A stretch of 37,758 nt of DNA, taken from positions 1 through 37,758 of the forward strand of contig JBKPDO010000081.1 of the NCBI GenBank assembly GCA_046727955.1, written 5' to 3'. The number at the start of each line of letters is the position of its first letter. The stretch's first letter is position 1. This document shows, in pieces, positions 7,281 to 14,287 of the stretch. A program made the position numbers and the translations under genes. The stretch comes from DASVXQ01 sp046727955. GTDB lineage: Bacteria > Actinomycetota > CALGFH01. The notes under the pieces were generated by a model that saw only the letters and a program-made list of their open reading frames with translations, ran no database searches and had not been told where the DNA came from.

Positions 7281-7883
7281 GTGGACGTGCAGGAAGTATT
7301 CGCTGAGCTTGTTCGACCAGCCCGTCTCTGGTCGCAGGCCGAAGTCCTCCAGCGGCCATGTCCGGTTCCAAGCTGCTCGGGCCTGTACGGTTGGTACTTC
7401 AAGAAGCTGCCATACCCCCTCGATACGAGCCAGTGCGCAACTCGGGGGGACAACCTGACGCTGCTGTATGTCGGCATCGCGCCCAAGGCATCGCCTGGCG
7501 ATGGCCGGCCAGGGAGCAGCCAGACGCTCCGATCTCGTATCCGGTACCACTGCCGGGGTAACGCCGCCGGCTCGACGCTGCGGCTTACCCTTGGTTGTCT
7601 GCTTGCCGAGCGGCTTGGGATCCAGCTTCGTCGCGTCGGGAGCGGCAACCGGCTGACGTTTGCCGATGGGGAGCATCGCTTGTCGGCGTGGATGGCGGAG
7701 AACGCCTACGTCACCTGGGTTGAGCTGGATCGTCCTTGGTTGGCGGAAGGGCAGCTGATCACCCTGCTGAACGTGCCATTAAACCTTGATCAAAATCAGC
7801 AACACCCGTTCCATCAGCAGCTCACCCGTATCAGACGTGAGGCCCGTACGCTTGCGCGAGCTTTGCCGATCATATCCACCTGA
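7281..7883 (+). CDS. GIY-YIG domain protein
   Basis: 200 residues from GTG at 7281, chosen for the GGAG box eight bases upstream; earlier starts overlap the Mrr-like gene. The GIY-YIG fold is seen from GLYGWYF (34-40, the GIY strand) and LLYVGIAPK (61-69, the YIG strand), then LRSRIRYH (83-90) with the catalytic-type Arg, and E156 near the C-terminal part with a following Asn-rich stretch (169-173). These are the usual active-site elements, so DNA cleavage is plausible. The 200-residue size and insertion between strands are like stand-alone bacterial GIY-YIG proteins. It follows the Mrr-like gene by 31 bases and precedes the EVE-SRA nuclease, so a joint role in cutting modified DNA is inferred. 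Confidence 0.75.
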   Translation: MDVQEVFAELVRPARLWSQAEVLQRPCPVPSCSGLYGWYFKKLPYPLDTSQCATRGDNLTLLYVGIAPKASPGDGRPGSSQTLRSRIRYHCRGNAAGSTLRLTLGCLLAERLGIQLRRVGSGNRLTFADGEHRLSAWMAENAYVTWVELDRPWLAEGQLITLLNVPLNLDQNQQHPFHQQLTRIRREARTLARALPIIST

Positions 7884-7970
7884 GTCGCACGGTGAACGAT
7901 AGGGACGGTTGGAAGCACGAAGAGCGGCTGGGATAGCCGTGAGCGTATTACTGATGGGTAGGGAGATGCT

Positions 7971-9386
7971 ATGGGCCACTGGCTGTTGCAGGGCAACCCT
8001 GAACGATGGAGGGTGGACGACTTCTTCGCCGATCACACTCTCGATGAGCTCACCGCCTGGTCGGTCAACCGTCACTTGAACGACGCTGGTAAGGGTGACG
8101 ATGTAGCCCTCTGGGTGGCCGGGCGCCATGCGGGCGTGATCGCACTCGGCCGCGTCACCGACCGGGCATATGAAGATCCCGGCGCCGCTGATGCTTACTG
8201 GACCGACACCGAGCAAGCGGGTCGGACCCGCTGGTGGTTGCCGATCCAGCTTACCGAGGAGTTCCGCCACACCCCAATCACCAGAGACGAGCTACGCCAC
8301 GATCCACGCTTCGCCTCGGCTGCGATCCTGCACCAGCCATTTGCCGGCAACCCCTTCCGGCTCTCCAATGACGAGTGGGCGGCAATCCTCGACCGGCACC
8401 AGCCTGGCCCCGCGGACCCTCCATCGAATCAGCTCTCGGGCGTAGCCGAGGCTGGTGGGCCGGCATGGACATTGCAGCCAGGTGATCGGATCCGCCGCGT
8501 CGAGCTCCACGACCGATACGGCGGTAGTGGCCAAAGCGGAATTAGCCCCTCCCGCAAGACCCCGAACATCCTGGTATTCACCGACCCACGATCCGGAGAG
8601 CGGCACGGCTACTTTGACCAATGGGCACCAGACGGCAGCTTCCACTACACCGGCGAAGGGCAACGCGGCGAGCAGACCATGACCAAGGGCAACCTCGCTG
8701 TGCGCAACCACGTCGCCGACGGGCGAGCGCTACGGGTGTTCCAGGGAGCGACCGGGGATGTGCAGTACCTCGGCGAGTTCGTCCTCGACGAGGACGAGCC
8801 CTACGACTTGGCTACCGCCCCATCCACCGGCGGGGGTCCGCCACGTCAGGTAATCCGGTTCCACCTCCGTCCGGTGAGCCGGCCACCCACCGTTCCCGAT
8901 GCTGAGCTTGGCGCCCCGTATCGGCCACTGGACGAAACGTTCGAGCCTGCAAACCCCACGGCGCCCGCACCAGCAGACCCGGACGCAGCCGGACGCGGCT
9001 GGCGCGCCCACCGCCGACTCCAGAACCAGCTCAGTGAGCTGGTCTGGGCAGCCGGCTACGAGCCACGACGAGCCACCGCCGCCGATCCAGATTTCGACCT
9101 GGCGTGGACCACGCCGCAGGGTGTGGTGGTCGTTGAGGTCAAGAGCTGCACCAAGGCCAACGAGGTCCGTCAACTTCGTCTCGGGATCGGACAAGTCCTC
9201 GACTACGAGGACGTACTTCAAGCCCGCGGGGGAACAGTGCAATCAGTCCTGTACCTGGAACGGGCGCCGTCCGATCCCCGCTGGATAACGCTGGCGGAAC
9301 GACACAGCATTTGGCTGATCTGGCCAGGTGGCGAGCATATGCTGTTCCAGACCACGAGCTCGCCACCGATCAAGCGCGAGAGCTGA
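7971..9386 (+). CDS. EVE-SRA-PD-(D/E)XK fusion, predicted modification-dependent restriction enzyme
   Basis: 471 residues, ATG at 7971 with AGGGAG five bases upstream. Three domains are visible. Residues 1-140 form an EVE/PUA-like domain (WLLQGNP at 4-10, GDDVALWVAG, GVIALGRV). Residues 170-305 match the SRA domain found in ScoMcrA-type proteins (RYGGSGQSGI at 182-191, GYFDQW, YTGEGQRG, GNLAV, LRVFQG). Residues 345-455 are a PD-(D/E)XK nuclease with D376, E389 and K391 (motif EVK), then a helix with Gln and a final strand. EVE and SRA domains read modified bases, so this enzyme should bind modified DNA and cut it. It is followed after six bases by a small Cys-rich gene. Whether 5mC, 5hmC or another mark is recognised cannot be told from sequence. 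Confidence 0.85.
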   Translation: MGHWLLQGNPERWRVDDFFADHTLDELTAWSVNRHLNDAGKGDDVALWVAGRHAGVIALGRVTDRAYEDPGAADAYWTDTEQAGRTRWWLPIQLTEEFRHTPITRDELRHDPRFASAAILHQPFAGNPFRLSNDEWAAILDRHQPGPADPPSNQLSGVAEAGGPAWTLQPGDRIRRVELHDRYGGSGQSGISPSRKTPNILVFTDPRSGERHGYFDQWAPDGSFHYTGEGQRGEQTMTKGNLAVRNHVADGRALRVFQGATGDVQYLGEFVLDEDEPYDLATAPSTGGGPPRQVIRFHLRPVSRPPTVPDAELGAPYRPLDETFEPANPTAPAPADPDAAGRGWRAHRRLQNQLSELVWAAGYEPRRATAADPDFDLAWTTPQGVVVVEVKSCTKANEVRQLRLGIGQVLDYEDVLQARGGTVQSVLYLERAPSDPRWITLAERHSIWLIWPGGEHMLFQTTSSPPIKRES

Positions 9387-9392
9387 CCTGCA

Positions 9393-9668
9393 ATGCAACT
9401 CTTCCAGGACGATGACACAGGCTACCTGGCCTGGGTGCAAGAACACCAAGACGGGTTTGTGGTCAATGCCGAACGGCGCCCGTCGCCCAGGTATCTGATC
9501 TTGCACCGGGCGAAGTGCACGTTCATCACCAGGGCGTCACAGCAGGGCCACTGGACCGTCGCCTATATCAAGGTATGTGGCCCTGAGCCAGCGGAGTTGG
9601 AGCGGTGGGCCAACACAGTGGTCGGCGGGCGCCTACAGCCGTGCCGTTGGTGCGCCCCAGGACCGTAA
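9393..9668 (+). CDS. small Cys-containing protein, probable partner of the EVE-SRA nuclease
   Basis: 91 residues, ATG at 9393, six bases after the stop of the nuclease gene, so surely co-transcribed. The N-terminal half has DD..GYLAWVQEH and GFVVNAERRP, then a LHRAKC box, and the C-terminal half has IKVCG and a final CRWC. Four Cys and two His residues could bind zinc. I have an impression of this short type of protein near restriction genes but cannot name a family. It may be a DNA-binding or regulatory subunit. Stretch 9669-9752 downstream contains nothing else. Confidence 0.6.
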   Translation: MQLFQDDDTGYLAWVQEHQDGFVVNAERRPSPRYLILHRAKCTFITRASQQGHWTVAYIKVCGPEPAELERWANTVVGGRLQPCRWCAPGP

Positions 9669-9752
9669 CTCAGCCCACAACTGGCGGTTACGCACCGGGA
9701 GGAGTTCCGCTAAGCCTAGTGCGTGACAGTGCGACCCTGATACTACATGTGA

Positions 9753-10379
9753 CTAATGGACCGTCACACCAGGACCACTTGCGGACTCTGGTCCTGGGAC
9801 AGTGCCAGAAGTGTGCATTGCTGTACCACCATTCCCGGACGGCAATGGTTGTTTCTGGCCTGCCGCGTGGCCGGTGCTGGTTGTGGCTTGGCCAGCACGC
9901 TCCTTGCGATAGCCAATGGTGCCTCGAAAACCATCAGGTGTATGCGTCACCGCAACTTCCAGAATGTACCCAGGCTTGAGCTGCGGTGCCTCCTGTAGAG
10001 ACAGGCGCATAGTATCCGCTACGGCCTCCATCTGCGCTCGGCTTGTCATCGACTCACGCTCGGTGCGAGCAACTACCACATACGCGAAAAGGCCGAGGAG
10101 AGCGCCGACAATCGGGCTTGCCACGATGATCGTGACGGCGAGCCAAGTCGGGAGGTTGAGCTTGTCCAACCGGGCGAGCCCGCTGGTACAGATCGGAGGC
10201 ACGAAGCCGAAGGTGGCACCGAGGACAGTCCATCTGCCCTTGCCTGGAGCCGTCTGGCTCCCGGTGTCCTGGGGTGGAGTGCCGCTGCTCACCTGCCATT
10301 CCTCACTCTCGCCAGTGGCAGGGAAGCGGCAACTGTGGCAGACTTCGCTCTCCTCACGAGCTAAACTCGCAGTGAGCAT
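9753..10379 (-). CDS. hypothetical single-pass membrane protein
   Basis: 208 residues, ATG at 10379 with only a weak ribosome binding site. A hydrophobic block around residues 52-68 is weak, the clear membrane segment is about 76-104 (LNLPTWLAVTIIVASPIV and following). After it comes a helical region (about 105-130), a short beta-rich part with GYILEVAVTHTPDGF, and a low-complexity Gly/Thr/Pro tail. Convergent with the restriction cluster. No family recognised and no related gene nearby. It may be a real accessory gene because the membrane segment and charged helix are coherent, but the weak start and tail composition leave doubt. Confidence 0.45.
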   Translation of the reverse strand: MLTASLAREESEVCHSCRFPATGESEEWQVSSGTPPQDTGSQTAPGKGRWTVLGATFGFVPPICTSGLARLDKLNLPTWLAVTIIVASPIVGALLGLFAYVVVARTERESMTSRAQMEAVADTMRLSLQEAPQLKPGYILEVAVTHTPDGFRGTIGYRKERAGQATTSTGHAAGQKQPLPSGNGGTAMHTSGTVPGPESASGPGVTVH

Positions 10380-10513
10380 TCTGTCCAGCCAGCAGTGGGA
10401 GCCGCTCGGCTCCTGCCCGACGGGCCCCCTGTCGCAGAGCCTCGGAACTCAGACGGGGGGTCCGTTGCTGTCCACTCTCTTGCGCGCACGCGGCGCGTCA
10501 CATGTCGGCCAGG

Positions 10514-10542
10514 ATCTCCCCTCGTGGCTTACGAGGAGAGAT
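10514..10542 (-). terminator. inverted repeat, possible terminator of the XRE-DUF397 unit
   Basis: Arms 10514-10525 and 10531-10542 pair over 12 positions with one G-T, around a five-base loop. The hairpin lies 86 bases after the stop of the DUF397 gene in the direction of transcription. No T-run follows, which is common for actinobacterial terminators. No gene is visible in 10380-10627. Confidence 0.45.
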
Positions 10543-10627
10543 AGCTGCCTCCCCTCCCTTCGCCGTCGTTGACGGGTTGCTCGTGGCTAGGTGGTATCGA
10601 CTGGAGCGGCGCAGCAATCAGTTGAAT

Positions 10628-10831
10628 TCATCGGGGGAGCTCGAACTCTCCGTCGCGAACTCCCTGGACGAACGCCTCCCACTCGTGGGCGGTGAACACG
10701 AGCACCGGGCTGCCGCGGCCCTTGGAGTCGCGGACCGCAACCCGGCCCTGGACGAAGCCCACCTCAACACAGCCGTTGTTGCCACTACGCGTGCTCTTGC
10801 GCCACTCCGCGCGGGACAGATCCACGCTCAT
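10628..10831 (-). CDS. DUF397 protein
   Basis: 67 residues, the normal DUF397 size. The family signature is complete: WRKSTRSGNNGCVEV at 10-24, VAVRDSKGRGSPVL at about 31-44 and HEWEAFVQGVRDGEF at the C-terminus. DUF397 proteins act with the XRE-DUF5753 regulator encoded next to them, as in the WhiJ/AbaA-type loci of Streptomyces, probably as small antagonists or partners. ATG overlaps the stop of the XRE gene by four bases. A nearly identical copy lies inverted at 12341-12556. The two proteins differ mostly at the ends, so one is a recent duplicate. Confidence 0.9.
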   Translation of the reverse strand: MSVDLSRAEWRKSTRSGNNGCVEVGFVQGRVAVRDSKGRGSPVLVFTAHEWEAFVQGVRDGEFELPR

Positions 10832-11688
10832 CTCCTTTCTGGTTCCTGCAGTTCATCCTTGATGGTGGCCAGAGTCCGGATGGACTCGGCCGGGTCCAGC
10901 GCCGCCGCCCGCAGGTGATCGAAGATCAAGTTGTACCGCCGGGTCACGTCGGCATCTTCCTCGTAGAGGTCACCCCCCGTGTTCTCGATGTAGACCACGT
11001 CGGGGTCTGCGGGCTTGCGGTACCTGAGGACGGTGAACTCGCCGTCCATGCCGGCATGCTCGCCGGCAGTGAACGGAAGCACCTGGAGGGTCACCTTCGG
11101 CAGCGCGGCGGCGTCGATCAGACGCTCGAGCTGCGCGTGCATGACCTGTCGCCCGCCGACAGTTCGTCGCAAGACCGCTTCGTCCAGGACGGCCCAGTAC
11201 TGCGGCGACTTCTTATCGGTGAGCAACTTTTGCCGGTCCATCCGGAACTGTAGGCGCGGTTCGATGTCGTCGGGCTTGGCCTCCACGCGGATAGCACGGA
11301 GGACCGCATCCGCATAGGCCTTGGTCTGGAGAAGACCAGGAACGAGCAGCGCCGAGTACTGCGAGATGGACGCGGCTTCGGCCTCGTATCCGGCGAGGGG
11401 GACGTTCGGCAGATCCCTGTACTCCCGCCACCAGGGCTGTTGGCGGCGATCCCGCGCGATCTGCAGGAGTTCCTCACGCTGCCCGCCGGTGACCTGGTAG
11501 ATGTCCAAAAGATCGCGAAGGTCACGGGTCCGTACTCCCACCTGGGCAGTCTCTATGCGGGAGATCGTGGAAGCGGAGAGCTCGAGCTTCTCGGCTACCT
11601 GCTCGATGGTGAGCCTGGCGTCCGCGCGGAGCCTGCGCAGCTCTCGCGCGAGCCGTCGCTGCCCTATCGTTGGACTTGGACCGGCCAT
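10828..11688 (-). CDS. XRE-family regulator with DUF5753 domain
   Basis: 286 residues, ATG at 11688 with a GGGAGGTG box. A helix-turn-helix of the XRE type covers about residues 10-65 (LTIEQVAEKLELSASTISRIE is its core). The rest is DUF5753 (about 90-275): the QYSALLVPGLLQT box, RMDRQKLL, VLDEAVLRR, HAQLERL, LQVLPF and the AGEHAGMDGEFTVLRY strand. Such proteins pair with DUF397 and are numerous in Actinomycetota, with roles in development and antibiotic control. The DUF397 partner follows with a 4-base overlap. A perfect CTGCA-TCT-TGCAG palindrome lies upstream, a possible self-operator. Confidence 0.92.
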   Translation of the reverse strand: MAGPSPTIGQRRLARELRRLRADARLTIEQVAEKLELSASTISRIETAQVGVRTRDLRDLLDIYQVTGGQREELLQIARDRRQQPWWREYRDLPNVPLAGYEAEAASISQYSALLVPGLLQTKAYADAVLRAIRVEAKPDDIEPRLQFRMDRQKLLTDKKSPQYWAVLDEAVLRRTVGGRQVMHAQLERLIDAAALPKVTLQVLPFTAGEHAGMDGEFTVLRYRKPADPDVVYIENTGGDLYEEDADVTRRYNLIFDHLRAAALDPAESIRTLATIKDELQEPERR

Positions 11689-11716
11689 AACAGTTCACCT
11701 CCCTTCCCGATGGGGA

Positions 11717-11749
11717 AGTCTAGCGCACCTTACAAACTGCATCTTGCAG
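11717..11749 (-). promoter_or_regulatory. candidate promoter and operator of the XRE regulator
   Basis: On the minus strand TAGACT (11717-11722) is a good -10 box. The perfect palindrome CTGCA-TCT-TGCAG (11737-11749) lies over the place of the -35 box, so a dimeric XRE protein bound there would block transcription. Autorepression is inferred from position only. Confidence 0.4.
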
Positions 11750-12079
11750 GGAGGAGCTTCAGCGGGGTTTGCCCGACCCGGCGGAGTCGTCCTCATCGCG
11801 TGCCTGATCTGGCGTATTAGAGGTTTGAGGCACCTCCTCGGGGCACGTTGAGGCGAGATGCCGGTTCGGCGAAGGACTGAGCATACTGCAGAATGGCTAC
11901 TGCATACAACACATCTCGATTCGAGCTTGCCAATGAGGGAGTTGCAATCCGACTCTGCCCAGCTCATGCTATGCAATAGCACAACTGCCTTCAGTCGGGC
12001 AAAGGAACCGAGGAGCTTTGGCGGCCAGCATGCACGGCCGACCGACCAGCACCCAAACACGCGCAGGAGGGACATTGCG

Positions 12080-12256
12080 GTGGACGCGATCCAAGCGAAG
12101 CCAGGTGAGGCGCTGGTTCTGCTCGCCCAGACCAGCCGCCCCGCGGTGAGCTCCGCCGGACGAGCACGTCGACCGCCCCGGTGCGTCGTTCCGCGCGACC
12201 CTCGAAAACCGAGGACTTCTAGCGCATTAGCCTTTTCGATATCATTGGCGTGTTAA
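12080..12256 (+). CDS. possible short gene or remnant
   Basis: GTG at 12080 is preceded by a strong AGGAGG box nine bases upstream and opens 58 codons. The first 20 residues (VDAIQAKPGEALVLLAQTSR) look protein-like, then the sequence becomes Arg/Pro-rich as in out-of-frame GC-rich DNA. It may be the start of a gene broken by rearrangement. No family recognised. The rest of 11750-12340 shows nothing I can support. Confidence 0.25.
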   Translation: MDAIQAKPGEALVLLAQTSRPAVSSAGRARRPPRCVVPRDPRKPRTSSALAFSISLAC

Positions 12257-12340
12257 CCGCAGCCGAGGCGATCCCGATCACCGGCCACTCTGCTCGTCGC
12301 GGCAGAAACCGCCGCAGGGCTCGAGACCAGGGGGACGATA

Positions 12341-12556
12341 ATGGTGGACCTCTCGACCGCGAAATGGCGCAAGAGCACCCGCAGCGGCGGCAACGGCTGT
12401 GTTGAGGTCGCCTTCATCGAAGGCCGGGTTGCGGTCCGCGACTCCAAGGGCCGCGGCAGCCCGGTGCTCGTGTTCACCGCCCACGAGTGGGAGGCGTTCG
12501 TCCAGGGAGTTCGCGACGGAGAGTTCGACCAGGGCGAACCGGTACAACTCGTGTGA
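12341..12556 (+). CDS. second DUF397 protein (orphan copy)
   Basis: 71 residues, ATG at 12341 with AGGGGG upstream. It carries the full DUF397 signature (WRKSTRSGGNGCVEV, VAVRDSKGRGSPVL, HEWEAFVQGVRDGEF) and is nearly the same as the protein at 10628-10831 over about 60 residues. No XRE-DUF5753 gene adjoins it on this strand, so it is an orphan that may use the regulator at 10828-11688. The two DUF397 genes form an inverted duplication of about 200 bp with the regulator between them. Its last seven residues differ, and repeat R4 begins about 20 bases after its stop. Confidence 0.85.
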   Translation: MVDLSTAKWRKSTRSGGNGCVEVAFIEGRVAVRDSKGRGSPVLVFTAHEWEAFVQGVRDGEFDQGEPVQLV

Positions 12557-12576
12557 CGATCCGTCTGTACCCAGAC

Positions 12577-12822
12577 CGAGGAGGGGGCGCCGGGGGAGGA
12601 CCCTTCCTCCCCGGCGTACTGGCCAACAGGATCGCCCCGGGGATCGTGGTGCAGACGGGGCACCGATGCCCGGCTGTTAGCTGGAGCGCCCGCAGCGAAG
12701 CGAGGACGAACGACCTTGACAGCCTGCCCGGGACCCGGGTGGCCGACAGCACATACCTGCGCCGCTTCTAGAGTCCGCCAAGCAGGGAACCCGCTGGTCG
12801 GCATGGCGGTAGGCGCGGGATA
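12577..12822 (+). repeat. dispersed structured repeat R, copy R4 (longest)
   Basis: The most complete copy, about 245 bases. Its 5' part matches R1, its 3' part R2. The first hairpin CGCCGGGG/CCCCGGCG (12588-12595 with 12609-12616) differs from R1 by a paired T-A to C-G change. GGGCA/TGCCC and the GACAGCC arm follow. A CCGCCA/TGGCGG pair closes the 3' half. An insertion in the loop (GCAGCGAAGCGAGG) is absent from R1. From 12823 to 13168 I see no gene. Confidence 0.8.
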
Positions 12823-13168
12823 GCTGATCAGGAAGAGGTCCCAGGCTGCAATGCCGAACTACCCGGTCGGGCCACCGCATCGGGTGGCGGCGCAGCTCAG
12901 CGCTGCGATCGGTGGCCGCTATCGACCGTGGCCGACCGCCGTGGACTGCTGCGTCGGGGCACGGCCGGTGAGCCACGCGGTGGTTGGGATCGTGGCGGCA
13001 ACGGTTCGAGGTCGTGGGGATGGCGGAGGCCTCGTCCTCAAATGGCCACCTCCTCGTAGGCAAGCGCCCGTAGCACGCACGGCAGCGCTACGCCGGACCA
13101 CCGCGACCACCTGGCCGCGACGCCCAGGTGACCGCTGGTGACCGACGACGCGACGATCCCGGTGCAGC

Positions 13169-13208
13169 CCAGGGCCCAGCGCGGTCCTCGGTCCACGCTG
13201 GGCCCTGG
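13169..13208 (-). terminator. strong hairpin terminator of the secreted-protein gene
   Basis: A perfect 13-bp inverted repeat (13169-13181 with 13196-13208) around a 14-base loop starts 11 bases after the stop of the minus-strand gene at 13219. No T-run follows, as is common in high-GC actinobacteria. Confidence 0.65.
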
Positions 13209-13218
13209 CTTCGAGCAG

Positions 13219-13836
13219 CTACGTCAGCGCTGGCACCACAACCTCACAGAACAGCGTGAAGTCGCTTTCCAGGTCCGGGTGTGGGCCGGAGATCGACTCG
13301 ATGGACTGGGAGATGAACACGTCGTCATCGACATCGGTCGGGGTGCCGTTGTAGTCGAGCACGGTCGCAAACACCACGCGCCCGACATCCTTGATCGCCA
13401 CCGTGCCGTCCGGCAGCCTGACCTCCTCCGGGATGCCGGTAAATGCGGTCCGGACGGTGATGGTGCCGTCGCCGTTGTCGACCACGGTCAGGTCCTTGAC
13501 GGCACCGGTGAAGCGCGTTGTGATCGACTTGCCGGTCGCTGGGTTGGTAATCGTTATCGTGCCCGGGCCGGTGGACTGGAACAGCGGGAACCCGCTCTTG
13601 GCCAGCCGCTCGTTGATGTTGTTGATGATGTCGACGGTGATGGTGACCGGGATGTCGCAGACCTCGCCCGGGAAGGTCTCCACGATGTGCTCATGGGACC
13701 GCTCGAGCGGCTGCGCCGCCGCCGGTCGGACTATGGCCAGGAGTAGGCCGCAGGCCAGCAGCACCGATAGCGTGCCGAGGCGCGCGCCTCGGGTGCGGGT
13801 GATGGAAGGCCAGCTTGGCCAGCTTGGAGATCGCAT
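13219..13836 (-). CDS. secreted protein of unknown function
   Basis: 205 residues from ATG at 13836, with an AAGGGGGG box. An Arg-containing N-terminus, a hydrophobic core (about 22-38) and an AAA-QP cleavage site around 42-44 make a Sec signal peptide. The mature part of about 160 residues is beta-rich, with an early Cys (FPGEVCDIPVT) and a late Cys (LFCEVV) that may form a disulfide. A middle region has NPATGKSITTRFTG and VVDNGDGTITV. I recognise the type as a common small extracellular actinobacterial protein but know no function. A 13-bp hairpin ends the transcript. It lies between repeats R4 and R5. Confidence 0.75.
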   Translation of the reverse strand: MRSPSWPSWPSITRTRGARLGTLSVLLACGLLLAIVRPAAAQPLERSHEHIVETFPGEVCDIPVTITVDIINNINERLAKSGFPLFQSTGPGTITITNPATGKSITTRFTGAVKDLTVVDNGDGTITVRTAFTGIPEEVRLPDGTVAIKDVGRVVFATVLDYNGTPTDVDDDVFISQSIESISGPHPDLESDFTLFCEVVVPALT

Positions 13837-14061
13837 CGCGATCGCCCCCCTTCTAGCGCGAAGCCCGTGTAGTCCGCGCATCGAGCTAATCTAGCCGTTC
13901 GACCAAGCTGGTCAATGACCTACTTGGCGCAGTCGGACCTACGTAGTAGCGGACGTGCGGCCTGCTCTGATCGTCGTACGGCTTGCATGGGCGCCTCCGC
14001 TCTGCCCCCGCGAAGTGATGTGGGCCGGCCGAGGCCGGCCCTCGCAGGCGGCTCGCCGGCA

Positions 14062-14273
14062 GGCCCGGGATCGTCGTGGTGCTTGGGCAACTGTTCGGCG
14101 GGGCTGTCGGTGATCGGCCGACTCCCCTGTTTCCAGGAAGCCCACGGCCGGGCCAGCCGGGACAAGGCAGGCTGACAGCGCATAACTTCGCCACCCTTGG
14201 GACACAGCGAGCAGGGAAATCGCAGGTCCGCATGGCGCTTTCCCCCACCTCGCTCGCACGGAGGTGCTCTCAG
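14062..14273 (+). repeat. dispersed structured repeat R, copy R5 (B subfamily, 5' part decayed)
   Basis: The 3' half (about 14171-14273) closely follows R3: GACAGCGCATAACTTCGCC, GAGCAGGGAAATCGCAGG, CTCGCACGGAGGTG. AGCGAG (14206-14211) pairs with CTCGCT (14249-14254), and CACCTC pairs with GAGGTG at the end. The 5' half is only weakly similar (a GGGATCGTCGTGGTGC relic). It ends 15 bases before the integrase stop and may serve as its terminator. Elsewhere in 13837-14061 the palindrome GCCGGCCGAGGCCGGC is the only notable structure. Confidence 0.7.
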
Positions 14274-14287
14274 GTCAGTACGTCAAC

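Noticed and set aside
11695..12075. Minus-strand frame of 126 codons upstream of the XRE gene
   Set aside because: Arg/Cys/Pro-rich with no domain, and it overlaps the promoter and operator of the XRE regulator.
12851..13141. Plus-strand frame of 96 codons after R4
   Set aside because: Composition is that of random GC-rich DNA, no start signal, no family.
14026..14040. GGCCGGCCGAGGCCGGCC-like palindrome as an origin or attachment core
   Set aside because: GC-rich palindromes of this length arise often at this base composition; no other sign of an origin.
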